The position numbers and the translations under genes were made by a program. From NCBI RefSeq assembly GCF_900700375.1, contig NC_041726.1:11470982-11534981 (forward strand): a stretch of DNA of 64,000 bases, given 5' to 3'. The notes beneath the pieces were generated by a model. The model was not told the DNA's origin, searched no databases, and saw nothing but the letters and a program-made list of their open reading frames with translations. Within the stretch, counting starts at the first letter, position 1; each line of letters opens with the position of its first letter. Source of the stretch: Denticeps clupeoides. Lineage: Eukaryota; Chordata; Actinopteri; Clupeiformes; Denticipitidae. Below are positions 1-11,133 of this stretch, in pieces.

Positions 1-1715
1 ATATTTACAGTAGGAACGTTCAGTCTTGTATGGATATATATATATACATATACATACGTACCTAAGTATAATTCAAGGTGTTAAAATCTGCACCTCTTTT
101 TACTCCAACATCCCTCTTCTGGAAAAAAAAAAAAGTGCCAAAAGCCTAAATGCGGCATGTATGTAAATTTAATATATTTGACTTAATAAGATTTATCTTT
201 TCTGTGAAAAAAAATGCGACCATTCATGGATTAGGACTGTCTACAAGACTGAAAAATAATAACGCTGTTAAAAAGCCACACTGTAAATTTGGAATATTTA
301 TTACTATTATTATTAATACATTTTTTTTTTAGGTTAAAACCCTTTTCCAAAACCAGTGTGGGTTCAGCACATGAAACTTTAGAGACTGTATTAAAATATG
401 AATAGAAACAAGCAACGTTCAGGACAAAAAAAGAATTAAAAGCTATAATGCTGCATAATGTAGGCGAGTGGAGTGTTGGTCTGCTTCTCGTCCAGGCAGA
501 TCTTCTTCATATTGTTTCATTAATGTAATTGGAGTGATACACTTGGAACTGGGTGTAGATGAACCCAAGAACAACAATAATTTTTTTGCAGCACCGCATG
601 GTCGCATCATTTCATGGGAGCAGTTTTGTGTTGGGTGCTCGATCTGACGTCATCCCTTTATGTTCACGACATTTTTGTCAATTGAAAACTGCGCTGCTAC
701 TCAGGAATTGCTTTGGCATTCGTAGGCCATTTCAAACACTAGTGACGCACCAGTCTGTGTAGAGTTTTCACGTTAGGAATCGGTAGTTTGTGGAGTATCA
801 CGACTGAACTGAGCCTTTTTTTGTTGTTTTTTTTTTCTGGCGTAAACAACCATCTTGTTTCCTTTTATTTCCTTTTCAGGCTGTGATTTTGATTTGTACT
901 TGATGTCTGTACTTACACCCGCACTTCACTCTTAACTTAAATAAATCACAAAAGGCACCAAGCACGAAGGTGTTAAATGAAATGACACCCGAGTTTTCAT
1001 GTCACGACCTCGTACCCCCACAACGGAGGTGCTAGCACAGCCACACTCTTGGTCTCTAGCTATTTTTACAAAGTCACTTAACAAAGACGTCATGGTACAG
1101 AGACATTTATTTCTGCATGTTGCTTTCCAAGTATTAACGCTCACCTTTATTACAGAACAACGCAGCCCGCCTTATCCCGGGCCTTTTTGGTTCTAGAGAA
1201 GTTAAATATATTGTATAGCGACTAGGGTCCTGTTGCCTTTCTTCTGTGAGGACGGACCTCTGAAGTGTGTTTAGATTGGAGTAGCTGATGCAACATGCAT
1301 ATGACGCTTAATATCAGCACTGGTGTTGTTTCTGTCCCATTTACGACTAAGTGGTTTGATATTGTAAATGTAAATGGAATAGCTACAGTTACGTGTTTTT
1401 TTTTTTTTTTCTTATGCAACCGTACAGGTGTCATAACAGTTTATATAAGTTGCCAAATATTCGGTTTGTAAAAAATAATATGCATAAAAATTATAAGTTA
1501 AGGCTTTAATACTATTAAGAAGCAAAATGTTCAAACTGTAAGATTCTTAGACACTATTGGATAATTCTGTAGTACCACGTCTGTGTGTAAATAGTCACTG
1601 TTTTTATTTCCTATTTTCATTTGAAACCCCAATCGCTGATCGATTTCTGTACCTAACCCGTCTCCTCTTTGTGAAATAGTTTCAGCTTACAATAAAGGTG
1701 TTGATTAAAATCCAA
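1..1715 (+). other. 3' UTR of an upstream + strand gene (possibly mtss1)
   Basis: This AT-rich stretch has no long open frame and no recognisable protein. It ends with a clear polyadenylation signal (AATAAA at 1691-1696) followed by T/GT-rich sequence, so it reads as the 3' UTR of a + strand gene whose coding part lies before the window. The next gene, ndufb9, runs the other way, giving a tail-to-tail pair. In human, MTSS1 lies tail-to-tail with NDUFB9, so mtss1 is the best positional guess. The identity rests on gene order recalled from memory, not on coding sequence. Confidence 0.4.
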
Positions 1716-1795
1716 ATGTCTTCTGTTTAAAATATGAAACTTGACACAAATCACATACAAAGAGGGGGAAAAAAAAAAGATTTGTACAATATAGG

Positions 1796-1801
1796 TTTAT
1801 T
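1796..1801 (-). terminator. ndufb9 polyadenylation signal
   Basis: TTTATT on the + strand reads as AATAAA on the - strand, about 140 bases past the ndufb9 stop codon. It is the first canonical signal downstream of that gene. Confidence 0.6.
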
Positions 1802-1938
1802 CATAATTTTACCAGATAAGATGTTCTTGCACAATCTGTTTTGTTCATAATTTAGTGCAGAACCACGTCAAGCTGGTAAAAATCAATACATACACGAGTG
1901 GCCAGCAACTGCCAACACTGGCTGATCTTTTGCTCCGG

Positions 1939-3973
1939 TTATGCGGGGCGCTCTCTTGGGCGCGTTACGAACTGCCACCACAGAGGAGGAAGGTCGCCCT
2001 CCTTCCTGGCAGGAGGAAGGGCTTCAGAGGCCACACCTCCAGCTGGGGTCTCCTCCTGCAGCTGTTGCACCTGGAAAAACACCAAACCGCGTCACGAGCC
2101 ACGAGAGGTTTGTTGGGGTTTCAAACCAAGAAGCTGAGCCCAACACAGCAGCATCTGCACTACACAGAAATATACAGGAACCACAACTACATGAGCCCAC
2201 CTCTCGATCCCAGCTCATCTCACGCAGTTTCTTCCACTGCTCCCTCTTGGCAAAGTAGTCGGGATACATCGCTTTCTCAGAGGGGTGCCAGTGATCCAAG
2301 CACCACTCAGGAACCTGCCAGAAAATCCGGTTTAAATAAAAACATTATCATCACGATGTGCCGCCCGCTGATTTCCACCAGGTACCTTGTAACACTCGTA
2401 TCTCTCGTAGGACGTCCCTCCGGGAGAGTCTGGGAAGAGGTAGGGCTGGGGGTGCTGATTGGTCCAGAACTCTTCCTCCCCGGCTTTCAGCAGCATGGTG
2501 GCTTTAACCAGGTCCTTCTCATTCTTACTCTCATCAAAGCGGGCCCTCAGCAAGCAGGCGTAGAAGCGGTATTTATCCCTGCAATAAAAAAAAACGTCTC
2601 TACCCATTTTAACACTGTTTCCCACAAGCTGTCAAAGCTCTCAATGTATTGCCATTACCAAAAAAACCCTGATAAACTCAACAATACACTTCCAGCCTTA
2701 TGCAACTGTTTTTTGCACATCCTACATGATGTTGTCCTGTTATGTCCTGTTCATTGTACAAAAATACATACTTTTCTCCTATAGAGATAACCTGTACAGT
2801 ATTTAGGTTTTAGTTTAGCTAGTATAGTTTAGTGTGTATATACATATATATTTTACTTTTATGATTGCATTATGCTGGGTCTGTGTGAAACATTATTTCA
2901 ATACACTGTATACAGTATATACTGTTGTACTGACAATAAACCAATCTTGAATCTTCACTGAAATGGTAAATAAATAGTTAATAACTAATTCTCCACCTTC
3001 GGGAAACATAAATAAATGAATATACAAGGCGCTATGATTATAATGGGCCGGAATCCGCTATAAAACGTGGAATAGTGTCTAATGGGCGTTTCTGGCCGAC
3101 TACACGTGTTTCCGGTGGAGGCGGGACTTTGTAGAGGCGTGGTCAGCAGTGGCGACCTGTCCGGTCGGCCCTGCGCATGCGCGTCGTTCTTCTGTAAGAA
3201 CAGCCGCTTACAGCCAATAAATCGTATCGGAAAGAGACATATATAAACAAACTGGCGCCAGCAAACAAATCAGCTGATTCAAAACGTGATTCTATTATCA
3301 TGGTTCCAGTTCATTATGCAAGTGAACACAAGGTTTCTTTCGTATTCCAGGTCTCCACAACGTTTATTTATGTTGAGATCAAACGTGACGAACGTTTATA
3401 TTACAAAAGGAAGAAGGTGTATTATTGCGAAATAGTTATTTGCATGAAATGCACATATTATTTACCTGTAAATGGTTGACAACCAGTAAATGGCCAAGCG
3501 CTTTGTTAAATGGTGATTAAATGTGATTTGTCATATTGAAGGTTACTTTTCCCACCCACTCCATAATCACAGTGTTTTTAGGTAAATAAATATGTTTATA
3601 ACGAAAAACTTGGGATTCATAAAGCCCTACAGGCAGCGGCTTGTCTGCAGAGTGAGATTATAAAGCGGGTTGTATTTCCATGTGAAGCGCCGTGACAATA
3701 TTACGGACCGCGCGGTATCGACAGTAGTTATACAGCCGCGGCCGGGTTAGAGTTGTCCGGGTCCGAACCCGACTCGGGTGGGACGGTTAGCCGCGTAGCC
3801 GCTAGTCAGAACGCCGTGACCCGACCGCTCTTCACAGCGTCAAATGCGCGCAGGAGCAAAAAAATGAAGTGAAACGCGACTTACCGAAATATGCACCATG
3901 ACTCCAGGTGCCTGAGAGACTTTTTGTAAAGCCGTAACACCTTTTGTTGGTGAGTAAGATAGGCAGAAGCCAT
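1939..3973 (-). CDS. ndufb9: NADH:ubiquinone oxidoreductase subunit B9 (complex I LYR subunit)
   Basis: An accessory subunit of mitochondrial complex I, placed in the distal membrane arm and belonging to the LYR-motif family that binds mitochondrial acyl carrier protein. Four coding exons: 3885-3973, 2386-2578, 2201-2314 and 1939-2070. They sum to 528 bases, giving 175 residues (human about 179). The start [20 protein letters not shown] carries the LYR-like motif (LYK). Exon 2 has [20 protein letters not shown] and [18 protein letters not shown], exon 3 has [20 protein letters not shown], and exon 4 ends [17 protein letters not shown]. All junctions are GT-AG. The start was chosen because it matches the family N-terminus; an in-frame ATG further upstream at 4090 adds unrelated residues. 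Intron 1 (1.3 kb) holds a LINE tail and a CpG-rich block. The gene is divergent to tatdn1. Confidence 0.95.
2630..2953 (+). repeat. LINE 3' end fragment in ndufb9 intron 1
   Basis: This closely resembles the block at 4240-4630, sharing the run AATACACTTCCAGCCTTATG and the words CCTGTTCAT and ATAAACCAATCTTGAAT near the end. It lacks a coding part. A T/A-rich tail ending in an ATCTTGA-type repeat is usual for 5'-truncated CR1/L2-clade LINE copies. The family name is uncertain. Confidence 0.55.
3172..3182. promoter_or_regulatory. NRF1-type palindrome inside a CpG-rich block of ndufb9 intron 1
   Basis: TGCGCATGCGC is a perfect NRF1 consensus. It lies in a GC/CpG-rich patch (about 3050-3200; a second CpG-rich patch is 3690-3850), roughly 790 bases downstream of the ndufb9 start codon. 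NRF1 sites are common in promoters of respiratory-chain genes. Function here is inferred only from the motif. Confidence 0.4.
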
Positions 3974-4135
3974 AATATTCTGTCCCCTGTCACCTTCTCC
4001 GCAGGCGAACAGAATGCTGGGATAGAGGCGGTGTGTTATTTCCCCTCCCGTAACTAACATACTATGTGCGCATACCGGTTTTCCATGCACCTTCCGCGGG
4101 GTAGTGAGCGAGCTGTGTATTTAATACGATTTTTT

Positions 4136-4632
4136 GTTGAAAGATAGAGACCGTCAAGCTCGGAACATAATGAAGGACTCTCAGCACCCCTCACATGCCC
4201 TCCTACCGTCTGGCAGCGTCAGAACTGTAACTGCCAGACATTATCCCAAGCAGCTAGAGCTCTCAATGCTCTCAATGCACCGCCATCACCAAAAAACTGA
4301 GCAACTCAACAACAATACACTTCCAGCCTTATGCGCCTGATAACATACTGACCCATTTTGCACATCTCAATTCAATTTGATACATTTCCACAAGCTCATT
4401 TTGCTAATTTCTGCACACGTTTGTCTTACGTGTCCTGTTTGAAATATCCAACAATTCCACTTACAAGCATGTTGTCCAGTTTGTCCTGTTCATCGTACAG
4501 AAAAGTTTTACTTTTTTATAGAGTTCTAGTTTTAGTATAGTTTGGTTTGGTTATACAGATACATTTTGTGTGCAACATTATATCAATCCGTAGTTTACTG
4601 TAAACCAATCTTGAATTTTGAATCTTGAATTG
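4136..4632 (+). repeat. 5'-truncated LINE (CR1/L2-like) with ORF2 C-terminus remnant
   Basis: The translated start contains KDSQHPSHALLPSGSVRT, matching the C-terminal motif DP.HP...LLPSGRR of CR1/L2-clade reverse transcriptase proteins; the 40.1 kb copy shows the same motif more clearly. The rest is a 3' UTR ending in short TCTTGAAT repeats at 4605-4632. It shares its middle with the 2.6 kb copy. It is a dead fragment lying just upstream of the ndufb9 start. Confidence 0.6.
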
Positions 4633-4639
4633 ACTCTTG

Positions 4640-4935
4640 AATGTCAGCAGTCCTCTGCCTATATTATTCATATGTTCTGGCTTTGTCCTCCTTTACACCA
4701 GTACTGGACTGAGATATTTGACACACTGTCAGAATTTGTGGGGAAAAGAGTAGAATCCAACCCTCTATTTATGCACTGCATGACTACAGATGACTATAGA
4801 TACTACAGACTTTTTGGTTTCTTTTGCTTGTTTCGTTTTGTTAGGTTTTCTCTTTATTGGGGTCTAGATGTTTGAGCAGTTCTTTTTGTGACCTTTTGAG
4901 AATATTGTTATTGCTCATGCCCTAATAAATGTATA
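4640..4935 (+). repeat. L1-clade LINE ORF2 C-terminal fragment
   Basis: One frame reads HMFWLCPPLHQYWTEIFDTL, the motif H.FW.CP....FW..I found near the C-terminus of L1/Tx1 ORF2 proteins. The piece ends with ATAAA-rich sequence near 4923. It is truncated at both ends and differs in family from the neighbouring LINE tail. Confidence 0.55.
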
Positions 4936-4943
4936 TATAATAT

Positions 4944-5804
4944 ACACTCAACGGCCACTTTATTAGGCACACCTTGCTAGTACCAGGACTCATCAGACCA
5001 GGCAACATTTTTCCAATCTTCTGTTGGAAGATTTCGGTAAGCCTGTGCAAGTTATATCCTCAGTTTCTTAGCTGACAGGAGTGGCACCACAGGTGTGGTC
5101 TTCTGCTGCTGTAGCCCATCTGCCTCAAGGTTCGACGTTCAAAGATGCTCTTCTGCATACCGAACCACTCTGGCCATTCTCTTCTGACCTGTGGCATCAA
5201 CAAGGCATTTTCACCACAGAACTGCCGCTCACTGCATGTGTTCCCTTTTTTGGACCATCCTCTGAAGTGAAGTGAAGTGAAGTGATTGTCACATGTGATA
5301 CACAGCAGCACAGCACATGGTGCACACAGTGAAATTTGTCCTCTGCATTTAACCCATCACCCTGAGTGAGCAGTGGGCAGCCATGACAGGCGCCTGGGGA
5401 GCAGTGTGTGGGGACGGTGCTTTGCTTAGTGGCACCTCAGTGGCACCTTGGCGGATCGGGATTCGAACCGGCAACCTTCTGATTACGGGCCCGCTTCCTT
5501 AACCGCTAGGCCACCACTGCTCCCTCTGTGAACCCTAGAAATGAATGTGCTTGACAATCTCAGAAGATCAGCAGTTTCTGAAATACTCAGACCAGCCCGT
5601 CTGGCACCAACAGCCATGCCACGTGAAAAGTCACTTAAATCACCTTTCTTCCCCATTCTGACGCTCGGTTTGAACTGCAGCGGTTCGTCTTGACCATGTC
5701 AACATGCCTAAATGCATTGAGTTGCCACCACGTGATTGGCTGATGTGTAATTTGCATAATCGAGCAGTTCACCAGATGTGCCTAACAAAGTGGCCGGTGA
5801 GTGT
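4944..5804 (-). mobile_element. Decayed Tc1/mariner-type transposon with terminal inverted repeats
   Basis: The left end ACACTCAACGGCCACTTTAT at 4944 is mirrored by the right end ending GTGGCCGGTGAGTGT at 5804, giving inverted repeats of about 30 bases that also share TTAGGCACA. Read on the - strand, the inside gives RRTLRQMGYSSRRPHLW and, in other frames, a W.DES-like piece, both typical of a Tc1 transposase. The element is broken and is split by a SINE at 5264-5523. It sits in the ndufb9-tatdn1 intergenic space. Confidence 0.65.
5264..5523 (-). mobile_element. tRNA-derived SINE (family A), full length
   Basis: On the - strand it begins with a tRNA-like head (GTGGTGGCCTAGCGGTTAAG as A box, GGTTCGAATCCCGATCCGCC as B box). 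A body with GCAAAGCACCGTCCCCACAC and CTGCCCACTGCTCACTCAGG follows. The tail is TGACAATCACTTCACTTC with ACTTC repeats. The flanking CCTCTG on both sides looks like a target-site duplication. It inserted into the Tc1-like element, so it is the younger of the two. It is the best copy of the family in the window. Confidence 0.8.
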
Positions 5805-6072
5805 TTATCAGTGATGTAACCTGGGGTCATGGGGTCTTGGGGTCTTTCAAGCATCAGACACCCACGCCTTTTCGACTCGGCCGGGGTTGCTCTGCCAGAA
5901 GCAATTGCCCTCGAATCAGCCCTATTTATTTCTGCGGCTTCAGTTCGTTTGATCTGCACAGAATGTCAGACATAGAGTGTGCGCGTTTACTGCGGTGTTT
6001 ACGACTACTCGAATTATGGGCGTGGCGAAACTTGCACGCAGATGGTGCTCCTCCAACTACTCCAAAATTGCA

Positions 6073-8287
6073 ATGGCGCGCTTCAAGTTCATCGGTAAGT
6101 AATTACCGTGAGCGGATCTAACTTTTAAGGTAAGAACAATGAAAATGTAAAAAGTACCGCTGCTCCTGTAAGCTTGTATCGTCTTGTATCGTCCCTCCAG
6201 ACATCGGCGTGAACCTGACGGACCCCATGTTCAGGGGCGTTTACAGAGGGAGCAGGAAACACCGAGGTAGTCCGTCTATTAAACGCCGCTCTGCGCGGAG
6301 TTCTGCGGGCTTATCCGCTTCTCGCTGCTTTGTTCCCCCCCAGATGACTTTGACGACGTCGTTGAAAGAGCTGCTGCGGCGGGAGTGCAGAAGGTAACGC
6401 GGGGCGGAGGCAGAACATCCACAGCACAGTTCATCACAGCGCACTGATCTCCATCTTTTCATCGTCACAGTTCATGATCACAGGAGGGAACGTCGAAGAC
6501 GCCAAGGAGGCCCTTAAATTATCCGAATCGAGAGGTTATTACCTTTTTTTTCTACATATTGTGGTGTTTACCATGAATCACACAGTATCACAGTAATCAC
6601 ACAGTAACACACTCGCCTATGAACCAGAAGACCCAGGTTCAAACCCCACTTACTACCATTGTGTCCCTGAGCAAGACACTTAACCCTGAGTGTCTCCAGG
6701 GGGGGACTGTCCCTGTAACTACTGATTGTAAGTCGCTCTGGATAAGGGCGTTTGGTAAATGCTGTAAGTGTAAATGTCTCAGTTGCGGTATTTTTCCCCT
6801 GCGCCTACCCTGCCCCGGGCTAGACGACTTTTACTGCACTGTTGGCTGCCACCCAACCCGCTGTAATGAGTTCGAGCAGAACGGCGCCGATAAGTACTAT
6901 GCATCGCTGAGGGAGCTGGCGATGGCGAACAAGGCCAAGGTGGTGGCCATCGGTGAATGTGGACTCGGTACGCTGCATCCTCATATACACTTATATCTCA
7001 TCGAAATAAATTGATTGAATTAAATACCACACTACCTTCCTGTTCGGCACAGATTTTGATCGGTTGGAGTTTTGCGCAAAAGAGACACAACTGAAGTGAG
7101 TTTCTTTCACCCATGATGACTGTTGATATAATGTTAGGATTCATTATTAAATATTATTTTGATCCATTAATATCTATCCTTCTGTTTTCAGATATTTTGA
7201 AAAGCAGTTCGACTTGGCTGAAGATACCAAACTGCCAATGTTCCTCCACTGCAGGAACTCGCACAAGGAATTTCTGGGTTTGTTTCTGATGTATTGAGAT
7301 TTATTCTTGATTTTACGTTATATTTGTGTTGCATGATTGTTTGAAATGGTTTTACATTGTTGACAGAAATCATGAAACGAAACAGGGACCGCTGTGCAGG
7401 TGGTGTGGTAAGAATAAATTAAACATACAATTATACACAAAATCTGACTAAAATTTCAGCATAGTGGCATGGAAAAAGGTGGATACGTGGCCCTATGACA
7501 TAAAAGCAAAATGTATCATTACTCTCCATTACTGTGTGCAATTGTTATTGTATATATTGTATTTCACTTTGTCGCTTCAGTTCATTGCCGTTTTTGAACA
7601 GTAGTGATTAACCACATTATTAATTCTGTAGGTGCATTCTTTTGATGGGACCAAGGAAGATGCTGCTGCTCTCATTGACTTGGATCTTTACATCGGGATC
7701 AATGGCTGGTGGGTTGCTGAGATATCATAATGACATAATTAGGTCATTTAATACTACTGTTATATCATTATAATATCATTATTATGAAATTGTACAGTTC
7801 CTTGAAAAGTGAGGACAATCTAGAGGCAATGAAATCCATCCCTACTGAAAGACTCATGATAGAAACAGGTTGGTGGCTACTTTTCCTCCAGAGAAAAAAA
7901 CAACCACGTATTTCACACAAACCGTAGATAAGTGTGGATATCCTTGGATGTTTCAGATGCACCTTGGTGTGGTATAAAGAACACCCATGCAGGAGCAAAA
8001 TCAGTCAAAACCACGTTTCCCACAAAGAAGAAATGGGAAGCAGGATATTGTTTGAAGGACAGGAATGAGCCTTGCCATATTATGTAAGCATGAACATGTT
8101 GTAACTCTTTATGTATAAGGATACAAACCGTAATCTTCCCAAGGAGTAATGCTGATAATCTTTTATTTCTCTTGTGCACAGACAGGTATTAGAAGTCATG
8201 GCTGAAGCCAGGACCGAGGACCCACTGGAGTTGGCCGACACCATTTATGAGAACACAGTGAAGGTGTTCTTCAGAGAGACGGACTGA
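6073..8287 (+). CDS. tatdn1: TatD DNase domain-containing protein 1
   Basis: A TatD-family metal-dependent hydrolase (TIM barrel; deoxyribonuclease activity is reported for the family). Twelve exons: 6073-6094, 6201-6266, 6344-6393, 6471-6534, 6824-6967, 7053-7095, 7192-7277, 7367-7407, 7632-7708, 7798-7868, 7957-8083, 8182-8287. They sum to 897 bases, giving 298 residues (human 297), in frame throughout. Motifs seen are [53 protein letters not shown] and IETDAPWCG. The usual N-terminal HxH metal pair of bacterial TatD is replaced by GVN, as I recall for TATDN1 in general. The start has a good context (GCAATGG). Intron 4 carries a SINE. A poly(A) signal follows at 8455. Confidence 0.95.
6596..6776 (+). 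mobile_element. tRNA-derived SINE (family B) in tatdn1 intron 4
   Basis: The head contains ACACACTCGCCTATGAACCA and the B-box-like CAGGTTCAAACCCCACTTAC. The body has TGTCCCTGAGCAAGACACTT and the tail TAAGTCGCTCTGGATAAGGG, then AATGCTGTAAGTGTAAATG. The same order of blocks recurs at least six times in the window. Confidence 0.75.
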
Positions 8288-8454
8288 AGCGCATCTTTCA
8301 CTTACAGGACGTGCAGTTTTTCATTCTTCTTAAACCTGGTTTTGAGTAGTTTAAACAGGTCATATGAATTGAAACCTCAATCGATGATGTCGATCTTGGG
8401 AAAATGTTGCCATGTGTAAATTACAAGCAGTTCAAACTGCCGCACCTACTGTTG

Positions 8455-8460
8455 AATAAA
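8455..8460 (+). terminator. tatdn1 polyadenylation signal
   Basis: AATAAA lies 168 bases after the tatdn1 stop codon, followed by a T-rich stretch. Confidence 0.65.
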
Positions 8461-9278
8461 ACTGTTTTATAGCCGGGAGAACGTGGAATAAGACAAACTC
8501 CTCATAGTTTCTGTCTTTTATCCCGTCTGTCCAAGGCAAGGTTGGTATTTGGAATTACTGCCTCGAGAACCTCAACCTGACAGAATAAATATGGGCAACA
8601 AATGGCCTAAACATCTAAATGTCTCTCCAGCCTGTTTTTTAACAGGCCCATTGACTGCAGGTACCAGTTACCTCACAGTCTTGACTGGGATAAGTGGAAA
8701 AAATCCTCTTGTGTTTGATCATGTCTCGGCAGTGGCCGCGTTTATGCCCCTGATAATGCTGTTCTAAAGGTTTGCAGTGCTAAACCAATGGAATCTTAAA
8801 TTAAATTACATTTAAACTGCATGTTTTCAGAAGAAAGGTACTGTTGTATTCATGTCTGCCATCTGCTTATAGTCGCCATCCACCTTAATTTTAATAACGG
8901 TTTAATGGATTTGCCTGTGGCGTTATAGCGTGACTCATCTCAACGAATCCTTTTGTTACTTTCACTACACCAAAAACCAGTTTGAGTTATTACATGTCTT
9001 GTCTTGTCTTTTTTTGGTTAAGATATAAAATGATTGTCCAATACAGTTTATTTTAGTCAATCTGGTACAAATATATCAGATTTAAACTGGGCTACATGAA
9101 GCATAGCATAACGGGACACGGGCAGTGCAATAGTAACATTTAACAAAAAACGAGACAGACAGCACTAAACTAGTGAAATTAATGATAAATGTGACAAAAA
9201 AAGTGCATAAACTGCTGTGCAAAATAGAATGGTGCATTAATAGATAATATTGCAATATAACAGGTAGTGTGTGTTAGT

Positions 9279-9497
9279 CTGAAGTGAAAGTGATTGTGAA
9301 ACACTGCAGCACAGCACACGGTGACACAACGAAATGTGTCCTTTGTATTTAACCATCACCCTTGGTGAGCAGTGTGCAGCCATGACAGGCGCCCAGGGAG
9401 CAGTGTGTGGGGACTGTGCTTTGCTCATCGGCACCATGGCGGATCAGGATTCTGATTACGGGGTCGCTTCCTTAAACGCTAGGCCACCACTGCCCCG
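9279..9497 (-). mobile_element. tRNA-derived SINE (family A)
   Basis: The tail-to-head order on the + strand runs GAAGTGAAAGTGATTGTGA, then GAGCAGTGTGCAGCCATGAC, then CTAGGCCACCACTGCCCCGT. Part of the tRNA-like region is deleted compared with the 5.3 kb copy. Its head end lies 11 bases from the tRNA-Thr-like sequence. Confidence 0.75.
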
Positions 9498-9508
9498 TAA
9501 CAAATGAA

Positions 9509-9581
9509 GGCACCGCTGGGATTCAAACCCAGGATCGCCTGTTTACTAGACAGGCACTTTATCCAACTAAGCCACGGTGCT
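9509..9581 (-). tRNA. tRNA-Thr (AGT)-like gene, possibly a pseudogene
   Basis: On the - strand, 73 bases fold as a tRNA. The acceptor stem is AGCACCG with CGGTGCC (six of seven pairs; the first pair is A-C). The D arm begins GCTTAGTTGG. The anticodon stem-loop is CCTGTCTAGTAAACAGG with anticodon AGT, and the T arm is CTGGGTTTGAATCCCAG. The T loop has T where tRNAs almost always have C56, and no run of four T follows the 3' end. These changes argue for a decayed or weak copy, but the cloverleaf is otherwise intact. Confidence 0.7.
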
Positions 9582-10270
9582 AAAGCCACTGCAGAAAGTG
9601 GAAAGTCCCTGAGGGTTCAGGTGCCTGATGGCCTGTGTGATGAAGCTGTTGCCGAGTCTGGCAGTGGGTGCCCCAATGCTTTGGTACCTTTTTCCAGATG
9701 GCAGGAGGGTGAAGAGTGCACGTGAGGGGTGTGAGTCCTTAATAATGAGTTACATGTGATGGCATTACTTAATTACAAAAAGAATAGTAATTAAATTACA
9801 GTTACTTACTGAAAGAGTTGTGATTACAATTTTATTTAAAAATGTATATTGTATAGAAATCCATGCCAATATCCATGTGAAGTGGACACTGAATGTGATG
9901 AGTCACTTGTCCTGACCTCAAACATGTTGGAGCTGGACTGTTAAAGTCGTTATCTGCAAGTAAGGGACAGGTGACAGTATTTCCATTGCTAGTCCGTGTC
10001 CACCATTATAAAGCAAAAAGATGTCAGGAAAAGAATGAAACACTCCGAATGAACAAAAATTATTGACGTATACTGCTTCTGAACACACCATGGTCAAAGA
10101 CCTTCCAGTGAACGGGTGCTGGTTTACCTGGGCGAAGAAGGATGAAGAAGGATCCTTCTGGGCAAGAAGGATCCCCAACTGACTGTAAAGTTGTTCAATG
10201 TTCTTGAATGTTAAATATTTGATTTAGCAGTGGTTTAAGTGGCTTACAGTAAAATGAGGCCTGAAGTCAA

Positions 10271-10380
10271 CCATCGTGTCCCTGAGCAAGACACTTAACC
10301 CTGAGTGTCTCCAGGGGGACTGTTCCTGTAAATACTGATCGTATTTACAGGATCGTCAGATAAATGCCGTGAATGTAAAT
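10271..10380 (+). mobile_element. 5'-truncated SINE (family B)
   Basis: It starts at CATCGTGTCCCTGAGCAAGA, inside the body, and keeps the tail with AGATAAATGCCGTGAATGTA. The tRNA-like head is missing. The middle has a small local rearrangement around GTATTTACAGGATCG. Confidence 0.65.
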
Positions 10381-10942
10381 ATTTGGTTTTCCTCATTCAG
10401 CTGCTTCTATTAAGGGTTACAGAGCGGATCAACCAGTCTGGTTGGTAAAAACTGGCAAATGTTTTACAGCGGATGCCCTTCCTGATGCAACCATCCCCAT
10501 TTTACATTGAAAAGTATCTCAATGTAATTAGTTATATTACTTTTTTTTTTATTACATTTTAAATAGTATTGTGTATCAAATTACATTTCTTAAGTAGTCT
10601 GAATACATACCGTTGTATTGTTATTGACATTATCTAATAGTTATAGTTATAACTGAGTAAACCATAAGCAACCAAAGACCATGTTCAGTTTTCACTGAAG
10701 ATTTGCAAATAGAACAAAATATTTGTTTCGCTCTATGAAACTTTTATGTTTACATTTACATTTACAGCATTTATCAGAGTCTTGCTCAGGGACTTATGCA
10801 AGATGGGTATGCATGGTATACATTTCTATGCCATACCACCACATGGTTTTTAGGTGTACTCACAACCAAATCTCATAATATTTTATACAGTATTTAATCC
10901 TAAACCTTGCAAAAAATCACACTAATCTCTGACCCTGTCAGA

Positions 10943-11133
10943 GGTGAAGTGAAGTGTGTGAAGTGATTGTCACTTGTGGTACACAGCAGCACAGCACACG
11001 GTGCACACAGCAGTGTGTGGGGATGGTGATTTGCTCAGTAGCACCTTAGTTGTACCTTGGCGGATCAGGATTCAAACCGGCAAACTTCTGATTATGGGGC
11101 TGCTTCCTTAACTGCTAGGCCACCACTGCCCCA
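10943..11133 (-). mobile_element. tRNA-derived SINE (family A), internally shortened
   Basis: It has the same ends as the other family A copies (GAAGTGATTGTCACTTGTGG at the tail; CTAGGCCACCACTGCCCC at the head). The block between the CACACAG and CAGTGTGTGG words is deleted. Confidence 0.75.

Noticed and set aside
1855-2784. 309-codon + strand open frame
   Set aside because: It lies antisense over ndufb9 exons 2-4, which have strong protein identity on the other strand; the + frame has no family features.
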